Shown piece by piece: positions 50,416 through 60,400 of a DNA stretch of 64,000 nt. The translations under genes were made by a program, and so were the position numbers. Origin of the DNA: Colimorpha_A sp045543555 (GTDB lineage Bacteria; Bacillota; Clostridia; Oscillospirales; CAG-272); NCBI GenBank assembly GCA_045543555.1, contig JAZQMQ010000009.1, positions 62,001-126,000 of the forward strand. The letters run 5' to 3'. The first letter of the stretch is position 1. Each line of letters begins with the position of its first letter. A model generated the notes under the pieces. The model ran no database searches. It had not been told where the DNA came from and worked only from the letters and a program-made list of their open reading frames with translations.

Positions 50416-50835
50416 TTATCTCTTTGCTAAGGTCTCGCAATAGATGCAGCGATACTCCGCCTCGTTTTCGTCGGTCAGAACGAAAATATGGGGCAGCTCC
50501 TGCTCGGTAGTGGTGATGCAACGAGGATTATGGCAACGGACAACGTTGGTGAGCTTGCCCGGAAGGGTCATGGTCTTCTTCTCGACCAGCTCGCCGTCAC
50601 GGATGACGTTTACAGTAATACCCGAGGAGATAAATCCGAGGACGTCGGTATCGATGTCGATATCCTCCGCCACCTTGATGATGTCCTTTTTGCCCATTTT
50701 TCCGCTTGCGGCGTTCTTGATGATCGCAACGTGACAGTCGAGACGGTCAAGACCGAGTAGGCGGTATACCTCCATACCCTTGCCTGCGGTGATATGGTCT
50801 ATAACTATTCCGTTTTTGATAGAATCAATATTCAT
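50416..50835 (-). CDS. pyrI: Aspartate carbamoyltransferase regulatory subunit
   Basis: 139 residues. N-terminal allosteric domain (NGIVIDHITAGKGMEVYRLLGL) and C-terminal zinc domain with CHNPRC and YRCIYC cysteine pairs. PyrI binds ATP, CTP and UTP and, with PyrB, forms the regulated dodecamer as in E. coli; Gram-positives such as Bacillus lack it, while many Clostridia keep it. Last gene of the pyr operon. Confidence 0.93.
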   Translation of the reverse strand: MNIDSIKNGIVIDHITAGKGMEVYRLLGLDRLDCHVAIIKNAASGKMGKKDIIKVAEDIDIDTDVLGFISSGITVNVIRDGELVEKKTMTLPGKLTNVVRCHNPRCITTTEQELPHIFVLTDENEAEYRCIYCETLAKR

Positions 50836-50842
50836 AATTACC

Positions 50843-51751
50843 TCACAGTCCGAGGAGCTTAAGGATAAGCGCCATTCTCATATATTTTCCGTTAAGCACC
50901 TGCTTGAAATAGCAAGCACGGGGGTCGCAGTCAACCGCTACGCTGATCTCGTTTACACGAGGGAGGGGATGCATGATTATCATATCGCTCTTTGCGGTAG
51001 TGAGCTTATCGGGAGAGAGGATATAGCTGTCCTTCAGGCGCAGATAATCCTCCTCGTTAAAGAATCTTTCCTGCTGAACTCTCGTCATATAGAGAACGTC
51101 GAGCTCGGGCATTGCCTCAACAAGATCTGCGGTCTCAACGTAGGGAATTCCCTTCTTGTCAAGCTCCTTGATAACGTATTCGGGAACTCTGAGCTCGTCG
51201 GGAGAAATGAGTACGAATTTCACGCCCTCGTATCTCTCCATAGCGGCGATAAGGGAGTGGACGGTGCGTCCGAATTTAAGGTCTCCGCAGAAGCCAATGG
51301 TGAGATTATCAAATCTGCCCTTTTCACGGCTGATGGTGAGAAGGTCCGCAAGAGTTTGTGTGGGGTGATTGTGACCGCCGTCACCTGCGTTGATTACGGG
51401 AATGGTCGCATTCATAGCCGCAACCATGGGCGCACCCTCCTTGGGATGACGCATGGCGATGATGTCGGCATAGCAGGAAATTACCTGCGCGGTGTCCGCA
51501 ACGCTCTCGCCCTTGGAGGCGGAGGAGGATGCCGCAGACGCCATACTTAATACGTTACCGCCAAGCTCGTACATTGCCGCCTCAAATGAAAGACGGGTAC
51601 GGGTGGAGGGCTCAAAAAACAGGGTTGCAAGCTTCTTGCCATCACATTTATGAGCGTACTTTTCGGGGTTCGCGATTATATCCTTTGCTACTGCAACAAG
51701 CTCGTCGATCTCGCCTACCGACAGCTCCTTAATATCAATTACGCTTCTCAT
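50843..51751 (-). CDS. pyrB: Aspartate carbamoyltransferase catalytic subunit
   Basis: 302 residues. Carbamoyl phosphate-binding FFEPSTRTRLSFE (near 48), SKGESVADTA loop, GDGGHNHPTQTLADLLT (near 127) and HPLPRVNEI. Forms carbamoyl aspartate from carbamoyl phosphate and aspartate, the committed step of pyrimidine synthesis. Overlaps pyrE's stop by one nucleotide; followed 7 nt later by pyrI. Confidence 0.95.
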   Translation of the reverse strand: MRSVIDIKELSVGEIDELVAVAKDIIANPEKYAHKCDGKKLATLFFEPSTRTRLSFEAAMYELGGNVLSMASAASSSASKGESVADTAQVISCYADIIAMRHPKEGAPMVAAMNATIPVINAGDGGHNHPTQTLADLLTISREKGRFDNLTIGFCGDLKFGRTVHSLIAAMERYEGVKFVLISPDELRVPEYVIKELDKKGIPYVETADLVEAMPELDVLYMTRVQQERFFNEEDYLRLKDSYILSPDKLTTAKSDMIIMHPLPRVNEISVAVDCDPRACYFKQVLNGKYMRMALILKLLGL

Positions 51752-52404
51752 TATTTTGCTCCGTTAACAGCCAGATAGTTCTTGATTCTCGTTACGTTTT
51801 CCTCGTTACTTGGGTCTTCCTCAAGGTACTCGATGATATCGTAAACGTCAACGATGGAATATACGGGGAAGCCGAAGGTATCCTCGATCTCCTGCATAGC
51901 TCCCTTTTCGCCCTGGCCCTTTTCCTTGCGGTCAACCATAATGAAGGTTGCGGCAACCTTGGTGCCGTTTAGGTGGGATAGGATCTCCATGCTTTCGCGG
52001 ATCGCTGTTCCTGCGGTGATAACGTCTTCGATTATTACGATCTCCTCGCCCTCGGTGGGAACGTAGCCTACGAAAACTCCGCCCTCGCCGTGATCCTTTA
52101 CTTCCTTGCGGTTAAAGAAGAAGGGAACGTTAAGCTCTCTCTTGGAAAGGGCAACTGCCGCCGAAACCGCAAGGGAAATTCCCTTGTATGCAGGTCCGTA
52201 AAGAACCGCCCTTTTCTTACCGAGCTTTTCCTCGTATGCTCTTGCATAGAATTCGCCGAGACGAGCGATGTCGTCACCGGTCTTGATCATTCCCGCATTG
52301 ATGAAATAGGGGATCTTTCTTCCGCTCTTTGCGGTGAAATCACCGAACTTCAGAACTCCCGCACCCTGCAGAAATTCAATAAACTCTCTCTTGTAGCTTT
52401 CCAT
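51751..52404 (-). CDS. pyrE: Orotate phosphoribosyltransferase
   Basis: 217 residues from the ATG at 52404 with GGAGG 8 nt upstream (an in-frame TTG 5 codons earlier is within the SD). PRPP-binding motif EEIVIIEDVITAGTAIRES (near 115) and GPAYKGISLAVSAAVAL are diagnostic. Joins orotate and PRPP to OMP. In the pyr operon between nptA and pyrB. Confidence 0.93.
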   Translation of the reverse strand: MESYKREFIEFLQGAGVLKFGDFTAKSGRKIPYFINAGMIKTGDDIARLGEFYARAYEEKLGKKRAVLYGPAYKGISLAVSAAVALSKRELNVPFFFNRKEVKDHGEGGVFVGYVPTEGEEIVIIEDVITAGTAIRESMEILSHLNGTKVAATFIMVDRKEKGQGEKGAMQEIEDTFGFPVYSIVDVYDIIEYLEEDPSNEENVTRIKNYLAVNGAK

Positions 52405-52423
52405 ATTTATAACCTCCAAATTA

Positions 52424-54088
52424 TTATGCGTTTTCCTTTTCGGAACCGATCGGGTTCACGATACTGTAACCGACGTTTATAAGGTGGTCGGCAACTCGCT
52501 CAAGACCTGCAACGGTCGATGAGAAATAGGGGCTGTGGTCAACGGAGCAGTTACCCTCTGCAAGACGCGCAAAGTGACGCGCGGTCAAGGTCTTCTTCAT
52601 TTCGTCGACCTTTTCCTCAAGCACGAGAAGCTCGTAAAGACGCTCTTCGTTGAGATTCTCAAATGCGTCCTTCGAAATTTCGAACATCTGAGAAACAACC
52701 CCGCACATTCCCTTGATCTCGTCAACTGCCGCCTCGGAGAATTCAAGCTCCTTGTCAGCCATTTCGGCACCGATCTCGTAGAAGTTCTCCGCGTGGTCGC
52801 CGATACGCTCAAGGTCGTTAAGCACATGGAAGTAAGAACCGATTATGGTTTCGTCGCTTCCCTCGATGGTTGAAGAAAGCTTGATAAGGAAGCGCGTGAG
52901 CGCGCCGTTTGTAAAGTCTATTATTGCCTCGTTTTCAACTACCTTTTCACCGTTGACCTTGGAACGGGTCTCAAGCGCGTTGAAGGAATAGCTCATGTTC
53001 TCTTCAACAAGCCCGAGCATATAGTCCATTTCCTTCTTTACCTGGCCGAAAGCGACTGACGGAACGGCAAGAAGACGGTCGTCGACATATTTAAGAGTTC
53101 TCTTTTCGTCTTCGGGAGCCTTATCGCGGATAACCTTTTCGGAAAGAGCAACGAGCTGCTTAACAAAGGAAACGAGGAGGAGCGTCGTAGTTACGTTAAA
53201 AATAACGTGGAAGGCGGAAACTCTCATCTGAAGCGACATAGGATCATTTCCGGGGAACATAGAAGTGAGAAGTCTTATTGCCGGGTCCTTAAATATCCAG
53301 ATGATAGCCGTAAACAGCACCGTGCCCATAACGTTGAATATAAAATGTATGAAGGCAACTCTCTTAGCGCTTGCCTGAGCACCTATCGATGCAAGAAGTG
53401 CGGTAACGCAGGTGCCTATGTTAGCTCCGAGTACGATAAAGAGCGCAAGGTCAAGTGAAAGTACCCCTGCACCGACCATGGTGATAACGACACCCGTTGC
53501 CGCCGAGGAAGACTGAATAAGTGCGGTAAATACGACACCCACGAAAATCAGAAGAAGCGGGAAATCGATTGTTGCAAAGATGTTTGTGAACATATCCTTT
53601 ACAAGCTGGTTGCCGAACGCCTGCTCAGAGCTCATAATTTCAAGGCCGACAAAAATAAGTCCAAGACCGCTGAAAAGATTGCCGAAAAGCTTTACCTTTT
53701 CGCTCTTGGCAAATCCCATCATAACACCCGCAAACGCGAGAAGATACATGATCATATTGAATATGTCGTTTTTAAGAGCAACGAGCACACCCGTGATAGT
53801 GGTACCTATGTTTGCGCCCATGATGATTGGTGTTGCCTGCATAAGCGTCATAACGCCTGCATTAACAAGACCGATCACCATAACCGAGGTGGCAGAGGAG
53901 GACTGAATGATTGCGGTAACACCCGCACCTACTCCAATGCCCGAAAAACGGTTATTGCTTATCTTGCCTAAAAATTTCTTCATTCCGCTGCCGGCACTCT
54001 TTTCAAGAGCGTCACCCATGAAGTTCATACCGACGATAAATACGCCAACTCCTGCAAGGAGCCAGATCAAACAGCCTAAAAGTTCCAT
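52424..54088 (-). CDS. Na+/phosphate cotransporter with PhoU-like domain (NptA/YjbB family)
   Basis: 554 residues. Two inverted repeats of the Na/Pi-cotransporter fold with the QSSSA(T/A) motifs (ATAIIQSSSATSVMV near 58 and TALIQSSSAATGVVI near 187), about nine membrane helices up to residue 320, then a C-terminal PhoU-like helical domain (NDLERIGDHAENFYEIG near 435). Imports or exports phosphate driven by Na+. Its place between pyrF and pyrE, on the same strand, is unusual; a 195-nt gap precedes it, so it may also be transcribed separately. Confidence 0.9.
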   Translation of the reverse strand: MELLGCLIWLLAGVGVFIVGMNFMGDALEKSAGSGMKKFLGKISNNRFSGIGVGAGVTAIIQSSSATSVMVIGLVNAGVMTLMQATPIIMGANIGTTITGVLVALKNDIFNMIMYLLAFAGVMMGFAKSEKVKLFGNLFSGLGLIFVGLEIMSSEQAFGNQLVKDMFTNIFATIDFPLLLIFVGVVFTALIQSSSAATGVVITMVGAGVLSLDLALFIVLGANIGTCVTALLASIGAQASAKRVAFIHFIFNVMGTVLFTAIIWIFKDPAIRLLTSMFPGNDPMSLQMRVSAFHVIFNVTTTLLLVSFVKQLVALSEKVIRDKAPEDEKRTLKYVDDRLLAVPSVAFGQVKKEMDYMLGLVEENMSYSFNALETRSKVNGEKVVENEAIIDFTNGALTRFLIKLSSTIEGSDETIIGSYFHVLNDLERIGDHAENFYEIGAEMADKELEFSEAAVDEIKGMCGVVSQMFEISKDAFENLNEERLYELLVLEEKVDEMKKTLTARHFARLAEGNCSVDHSPYFSSTVAGLERVADHLINVGYSIVNPIGSEKENA

Positions 54089-54283
54089 AATAAAAATCCT
54101 TTCTTTTTCACAACATCTTTCTCATCTCGCCCTGCGCCGCAGGGTGAGGAATTCCTATAAATGACCGAATTGTCATTTGTTTCTTTTTGCGACAAAATTC
54201 GCGCGGGGTTCCCCGAAGCGAATGAAATGAGCTTTGGGGGTTCCGAGCAAGCCCCCGCCCCACAACAAAGTTGCGAAACGTTT
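54089..54283. other. Intergenic region pyrF-nptA with small hairpins
   Basis: Contains CCCTGCG-CC-GCAGGG (54130-54144), ATGAC-CGAATT-GTCAT (54161-54175) and GC-rich inverted segments (CGGGGTTCCCCG near 54214). No gene and no convincing promoter or terminator; probably a remnant of dispersed repeats. Confidence 0.4.
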
Positions 54284-54982
54284 TTAATCACAAAATTCCT
54301 TTACGCATCTTTCATACGCCGCAACGGGATCGGGTGCGGCGGTGATGGGTCTGCCTACAACGATGTAGTCGGAGCCGATCCTCTTTGCCTCGGCGGGAGT
54401 CATAACTCTCTTCTGGTCGCCGATATCTCCGTCGGCGAAACGTACGCCGGGAGTTACGGTGAGGAACGACTTTCCGCAGGTGTTATGCACCTTTTCTGCC
54501 TCAAGGGGAGAGCATACTACGCCATCGAGACCTGCCTTTGCGGCGTTGTGAGCATAGTGCATTACCACCTTATCGATGGGCTCCTTGATCAGAAGGTCGT
54601 TTTCCATTCTCTCCTGATCGGTTGAGGTAAGCTGAGTTACCGCGATGAGCAGAGGTCTGCTACCGTCCTCGCGGGTAAGTCCCTCAAGAGCAGCCTCCAT
54701 CATGGAGATGGTACCTGCGGCGTGAAGGTTGGTCATATCAACGTCAAGGCGGGAAAGAACTGCCATAGACTTTTTAACGGTGTTGGGAATGTCGTGAAGC
54801 TTAAGGTCGAGGAATATTTTGTGTCCTCTTCTCTTAATTTCCTTTACTATCGACGGACCCTCGGCATAGTAAAGTTCCATACCGATCTTTACAAAGGGCT
54901 TTTTGTCCTCAAATTTATCAAGAAATTCAAATGTTTTTGCCGCGCTGTCGAAGTCGCAGGCGATAATTACGTCTTTTCCCAT
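54284..54982 (-). CDS. pyrF: Orotidine 5'-phosphate decarboxylase
   Basis: 232 residues of the group 1 class. IACDFDSAAKTFEFLDKF at the start, and FLDLKLHDIPNTV (near 57) with the catalytic Asp-Lys-Asp array, then VGRPITAAPDPVAAYE phosphate loop. Decarboxylates OMP to UMP. SD AAAGGAGAA; 13 nt after the esterase gene. Confidence 0.94.
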   Translation of the reverse strand: MGKDVIIACDFDSAAKTFEFLDKFEDKKPFVKIGMELYYAEGPSIVKEIKRRGHKIFLDLKLHDIPNTVKKSMAVLSRLDVDMTNLHAAGTISMMEAALEGLTREDGSRPLLIAVTQLTSTDQERMENDLLIKEPIDKVVMHYAHNAAKAGLDGVVCSPLEAEKVHNTCGKSFLTVTPGVRFADGDIGDQKRVMTPAEAKRIGSDYIVVGRPITAAPDPVAAYERCVKEFCD

Positions 54983-54995
54983 TATTTTTCTCCTT

Positions 54996-55796
54996 TTATA
55001 TATGTTCTGCCCAATAGGCTGCCATTTTCACCCATTCCGCTATCGCGGGGCGATTCCAATTTTCGTTTCCGCATTCGGTGATCTTATTTCCCAGAGCCAC
55101 TCCATGAGGCGCGTCGGGGAAAACGTGAAGCTCAAACGGTACGCCCGCCTTGGCATATGCAGATGCCGCCGAAAGAGCATTATTTATATTAACTACCTCG
55201 TCATTTGCCGTATGTACGATAAAGGCGGGAGAGCTGTCGGAATCGATATTTGCCGCAATATCCGACATTGACGCCTGCTCGTCGGTAATAGAATCGGTTG
55301 CCCAAAGATTGTTAAAGGTTATATTGTGATATTTCGGTGTAATAACGGGATAGATGAGCATGCTTCCCTTGGGCTTAATATAATCATGCGGCATTCCGAG
55401 TGCTTTCTGCACCTCGTCAAGCTTCCAGAACACTCCCGATGATGCAGAAAGATGACCTCCCGCGGAAAATCCCACCGTAAAAAGCTCATCGGGGTCTATT
55501 CCAAATTCATCAGCATGATCCTTTATATATTTTATTGCCGTAGCCGCCTCTATAACCTGAGTTGGAAACGTGTGCTTTTTGTCCACAGTATAGTGGAGCA
55601 CGAATGCGTTATACCCGTAAGGCATAAACGCCATTGCAATAGGCTCTCCCTCTCGGTTGGCACATACACTGCCGTAGCCGCCTCCGGGGATAACGAGAAG
55701 CGCTTTTCTTTTCAGGCTCGGGATTGGATCTGCAATATAAGCATCGATATATACGTTCTCTCGCTCGGCCGTCAGAATTACCTTTTCAAATCTCAT
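54996..55796 (-). CDS. Alpha/beta hydrolase (acetyl/xylan esterase-like) in the pyr operon
   Basis: 266 residues from the ATG at 55796 (AAGGAG). Oxyanion region VIPGGGYGSVCANREGEP, nucleophile serine in GFSAGGHLSAS (near 126), histidine in FPDAPHGVALG (near 240) and an aspartate in HTANDEVVN. The pattern is that of BD-FAE/acetylxylan-type esterases (peptidase S9-like fold). No signal peptide. Its gene overlaps the upstream pyrD end closely and is followed by pyrF, although it has no known role in pyrimidine synthesis. Substrate unknown. Confidence 0.82.
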   Translation of the reverse strand: MRFEKVILTAERENVYIDAYIADPIPSLKRKALLVIPGGGYGSVCANREGEPIAMAFMPYGYNAFVLHYTVDKKHTFPTQVIEAATAIKYIKDHADEFGIDPDELFTVGFSAGGHLSASSGVFWKLDEVQKALGMPHDYIKPKGSMLIYPVITPKYHNITFNNLWATDSITDEQASMSDIAANIDSDSSPAFIVHTANDEVVNINNALSAASAYAKAGVPFELHVFPDAPHGVALGNKITECGNENWNRPAIAEWVKMAAYWAEHI

Positions 55797-55810
55797 GGCA
55801 TACTCCTTGT

Positions 55811-56719
55811 TCAAGCAATTCCGATAATATCGGTAAGATTGTTTATTCCGTATTTTTCCATTGCGGCAGGGAGGTCCTCGATGATATTCTTGCAGCCATA
55901 GGGCTCAACGAGATTGTATGCGCCGACCTGAACGGCGGTTGCGCTCGCAAGCATCATTTCGATAACGTTTTCGGCGCTCGAAACACCGCCCATTCCCACA
56001 ACGGGAATGTTTACCGCGTGAGCGACCTGATATACCATTCTCACCGCTACGGGGAAGATCGCAGGACCCGAGAAACCGCCCATTTTGTTGGCAATTACGG
56101 GCTTTTTGGTCTTGAGATCGATGCGCATTCCGAGAAGGGTGTTGATAAGGCTCACGCCGTCAGCTCCCTCACTCTCACAAGCCTTTGCTATGGATACGAT
56201 GTCGGTAACGTTTGGGGAAAGCTTGATGAGAAGTGGCTTTTTGGTTACCGCTCTTACCGCCTTGGTGACCGCAGCGGCAGCCTCGGGCGACGTTCCGAAT
56301 GCCATTCCGCCTCCGTGAACGTTGGGGCAGGAGATATTGACCTCAAACCAGCCTATCTGTTCCTCATTTTCAAGCTGTTCAACGGTGAAAACGTAATCCT
56401 CAATGGAAAATCCGCTTACGTTTGCCATAACGGGCTTGTGGAAGACCTCTTTCATCTTCACAAGCTCCTCGGTTTTCACCTTGTGAACGCCTGGATTCTG
56501 AAGACCGACGGCGTTTATCATACCGTTCGGGCACTCTGCAATACGGGGCGTGGGGTTTCCGAATCTTGCATCTCTAGTTGTTCCCTTAAAGGAAAACGTA
56601 CCGAGGATATTTATATCGTAAAGCTCTGCAAATTCATAACCGAAGCCGAAGGTTCCCGATGCGGGAATTACGGGATTATCAAGAGTTATTCCGCAGAGAT
56701 TGACTTTCGTGTTTACCAT
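55811..56719 (-). CDS. pyrD: Dihydroorotate dehydrogenase B, catalytic subunit
   Basis: 302 residues of class 1B. NPVIPASGTFGFG, SCPNVHGGGMAFG with the active-site cysteine, KLSPNVTDIVSIAKACE and VGMGGVSSAENVIEM (FMN phosphate). The NAD+-dependent form needs PyrK, whose gene precedes it and overlaps by 7 nt. Oxidises dihydroorotate to orotate, using FMN. Confidence 0.94.
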   Translation of the reverse strand: MVNTKVNLCGITLDNPVIPASGTFGFGYEFAELYDINILGTFSFKGTTRDARFGNPTPRIAECPNGMINAVGLQNPGVHKVKTEELVKMKEVFHKPVMANVSGFSIEDYVFTVEQLENEEQIGWFEVNISCPNVHGGGMAFGTSPEAAAAVTKAVRAVTKKPLLIKLSPNVTDIVSIAKACESEGADGVSLINTLLGMRIDLKTKKPVIANKMGGFSGPAIFPVAVRMVYQVAHAVNIPVVGMGGVSSAENVIEMMLASATAVQVGAYNLVEPYGCKNIIEDLPAAMEKYGINNLTDIIGIA

Positions 56720-57444
56720 ATGATCTCCTCCCTTTCAAGCACGGGGCCGTCGCGGCATATACGCTTGTTTCCGTATTTGGTCTCGCAGGAGCAGCCCATA
56801 CAAGCTCCAAATCCGCATCCCATTCTTTCCTCAAAGGAGAACTGACCGCTTGTAACGGCGGTTGCCTCAATTGCACGGAACATGGGCATGGGGCCGCAGG
56901 TAAAGAAGTAGGAGTAGCTTAAGGTCTTCATTACGTCTGTGACAAAGCCCTTAACACCGTAGCTTCCGTCGGCGGTGGTCACGTAGACCTTCGCGCCCAG
57001 AGCCTTGAATTCATTTTCGTAGAAGATCTCGTCCTTTTTATTGAAGCCCAGAATAACGCTTACTTCCTTGCCTTCGGAGATAAGCTTTTTTGCAAGCGCG
57101 TACATGGGAGGAACACCGACACCGCCTCCGAGAAGCAGGGGTGCGTTTCCGCTTTTTTCGGTATTGTAGCCGTTACCGAGACCGACGAGAACGTCGAGGG
57201 TCTGACCCGCTTTCATTTCTGCCATCTGCTCGGTTCCCTCTCCCACCACCTTGTAGATGATAGTAATGGTGTTTTCGTCCCAATCACAGACCGAAATGGG
57301 TCGACGGAGAAACTGCCCGTCGAGCTTTATGTTGATGAACTGTCCCGTTGCGGTTATTGCACTCGTGTCGCCGCCTAGCACCATCTTGAAGACGGTGTCG
57401 GTCAGTTGTACATTATTCAGAATTTCGTAAATTCCCTGAGTCAT
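56713..57444 (-). CDS. pyrK: Dihydroorotate dehydrogenase B, electron-transfer subunit
   Basis: 243 residues. FAD-binding RRPISVCDWD near 47, NAD-binding GGGVGVPPMYALAK and C-terminal [2Fe-2S] cysteines CGFGACMGCSC plus C in RICRDGPV. Passes electrons from PyrD to NAD+. 12 nt after carB. Confidence 0.94.
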   Translation of the reverse strand: MTQGIYEILNNVQLTDTVFKMVLGGDTSAITATGQFINIKLDGQFLRRPISVCDWDENTITIIYKVVGEGTEQMAEMKAGQTLDVLVGLGNGYNTEKSGNAPLLLGGGVGVPPMYALAKKLISEGKEVSVILGFNKKDEIFYENEFKALGAKVYVTTADGSYGVKGFVTDVMKTLSYSYFFTCGPMPMFRAIEATAVTSGQFSFEERMGCGFGACMGCSCETKYGNKRICRDGPVLEREEIIW

Positions 57445-57456
57445 GATGCTCTCCTA

Positions 57457-60400
57457 TTACGAATCAATGGTAGAAACCTTGTTGGTGATCTCCTCAAGTA
57501 CGTCCAGAACTATGCGTACGGTGTCCAGGCTGGAGAACAGAGTAACGCCGTTTTCAACAGCACAGCGGCGTATCTCAACGCCATCCTCGTAATGAACGCC
57601 AGACAGAACCGCACGGGTGTTGATAACGTAGCTGACGTAGCCCGAGCGAATGGAGTCGAAGATCTGCTCGCTTCCCTCAAGTAGCTTTTTCAGCACACGG
57701 GTACGGATGCCGTTTTCCTTGAGGAAGTTTGCAGTGCCGACGGTAGCCTCAATATTGAAGCCCATATTATAGAAGCGACGAACGAGTGGCAGTGCCTCTG
57801 CCTTGTCCTCATCTGCCAGAGTTACGATGATAGTACCGTAATTCTGAAGGTTCATGCCGCCTGCGATCAATGCCTTCTGCATTGCGCGGTGAAGCTTGTC
57901 ATCGTAGCCGATCGCCTCACCCGTGGATTTCATCTCGGGGGAGAGGTATGCGTCAAGACCCTTGATCTTGTTGAAGGAGAATACGGGCACCTTAACGTAG
58001 TAGCGCTTCTTCTCCTCGGGATACAGGCAGAAGATTCCCTGCTCCTTGAGGGTCTTGCCCAGAATGACCTCGGTTGCGATATCTGCAAGAGAATATCCCG
58101 TAGACTTGGAAAGGAAGGGCACGGTACGTGAGGAACGGGGATTGACCTCGATAATGAACACGTTATCGTCCTTATCCACAATAAACTGAATGTTGAACAG
58201 ACCTACGATGCCGATGCCAAGACCGAGTTTCTTTGCATACTGAAGGATAATTCCCTTTACCTTATCGGAGATAGAGAAGGTAGGATATACCGAAATGGAG
58301 TCACCGGAGTGAACGCCCGTACGCTCTACAAGCTCCATAATACCGGGAACAAATACGTCGTGTCCGTCGCAGATGGCGTCGACCTCAACCTCTTTACCAA
58401 CGATATACTTGTCTACAAGAACGGGTCTGTCCTCGTCGATCTCAACCGCAGTCTTCAGGTACTGACGAAGGTCCTCGTCCTTGGCAACGATCTGCATAGC
58501 GCGACCTCCCAGAACGAAGGAGGGACGAACGAGAACGGGGTAGCCTATATCGTTTGCAGCCTTGATACCGTCCTCAATGTTGGTAACGGCACGTCCGCGA
58601 GGCTGAGGAATGTTAAGCTCACGAAGGAGGCGCTCGAACTGATTTCTGTCCTCTGCGCGGCTTATTGCATCACAGTCGGTACCGATTATCTTAACGCCGC
58701 GCTTAACAAGGGGCTCGGCAAGATTGATAGCGGTCTGTCCGCCGAGGGATGCTATAACGCCCTCGGGCTGCTCGTAATCGATGATTGCCATAACGTCCTC
58801 GGGAGTGAGAGGCTCGAAATAGAGCTTATCGGCAGTTGTATAGTCGGTGGAAACGGTTTCGGGGTTGTTATTTACGATAATAGCCTCGTATCCGGAATTT
58901 CTGATTGTCTGTACCGCGTGAACGGTGGAGTAGTCAAATTCAACGCCCTGACCGATACGGATAGGTCCTGCACCGAGAACCACGATCTTCTTCTTATTGG
59001 TAAGACGGGAATCGTTCTTGCCCTGATATGATGAGTAGAGGTATGCTATATACTCACCCGTATGGAGAGTGTCAACCATTCTGAACACAGGGATAATGCC
59101 GTTTTCCTTGCGGAGATTGTAGACCGCGATCTCGTCAACGTTCCAATACTTTGCGATCATCTTATCGGAGAAGCCCATTTCCTTTGCACAGCGGAGAGCC
59201 TTTACGTCAAGAGGAGAAGAAACAATCACGCCCTCCATCTTTACGATTCTCTCGAGGCACTCAAGGAACAGTTCGGTGATAGCGGTGATCTCGTGAAGCT
59301 CCGCCACGGTCATTCCGAGACGGAGAAGCCTTGCGATCGCATAAACGTTGTCGGCGTGGAAGGTTTTTATATACTCAACAAGCTCGTCCTTTCCAAGCTC
59401 GTCAAACTTTGCAAGATAAACGTGGCAAACGCCGGTCTCAAGGGAACGAATGGACTTAAGAAAGCACTCGTCGAGGGTGGATCCGATTCCCATTACCTCA
59501 CCTGTCGCCTTCATCTGAGTTCCGAGAACGTTGGATGCGGAGGTGAACTTGTCGAAGGGGAAACGGGGGAATTTTGCAACGATGTAGTCGAGGACGGGCT
59601 CCTTGTCTGCGGTGCCGCCTGCTACGGGGATCTCGTCAAGGGTCATACCGACAGCTATCTTTGCGGTAACTCTTGCGATGGGGTAGCCCGAAGCCTTGGA
59701 CGCAAGGGCAGAGGAACGGGAAACGCGGGGGTTTACCTCGATGAGATAGTACTCGGAGGAATCGGGATTGAGTGCAAACTGTACGTTACAGCCGCCCTCT
59801 ATCTTAAGCTCGCGGATGATCTTGATAGCGGAATCGTTGAGCATCTTAAGGTCGTGATCGTTTAAGGAGAGAATGGGGGCAACGACGATGGAGTCACCGG
59901 TGTGAACGCCGACGGGGTCCATATTTTCCATACCGCAGATGGTGATTGCACGGTCGGAGCTGTCGCGCATTACCTCGAACTCGATCTCCTTGTAGCCCTT
60001 GACGCTCTTCTCGATGAGAACCTGGTGAACGGGGGAGAGCTTGAAGGCATTAAGACCTACGGTGATAAGCTCCTCCTCGTTGTATGCAAAGCCTCCTCCC
60101 GTACCGCCGAGGGTGAACGCTGGGCGAAGAACTACGGGATAACCGATGCGTCTTGCGGCTTCCTTTGCTTCCTCAAGGCTGTAGGTGATCTCGGATGGGA
60201 TAACGGGCTCGCCGATTGACTGGCAAAGCTCCTTGAACATCTCTCTGTCCTCAGCTCTTTCGATGGACTCGGAGGAGGTACCGAGAAGCTCAACGCCGCA
60301 CTCCTTGAGAACGCCCTTCTTCTCGAGCTGCATTGCAAGGTTAAGACCTGTCTGACCGCCGATTCCGGGAACGATGGCGTCGGGGCGCTCGTAACGAAGT

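Noticed and set aside
55724..56845. 373-codon open frame on the plus strand
   Set aside because: Antisense to pyrD and the ends of pyrK and the esterase gene; no family features.
58309..59865. Two long plus-strand frames (240 and 267 codons)
   Set aside because: Antisense to carB, a fully recognisable gene.
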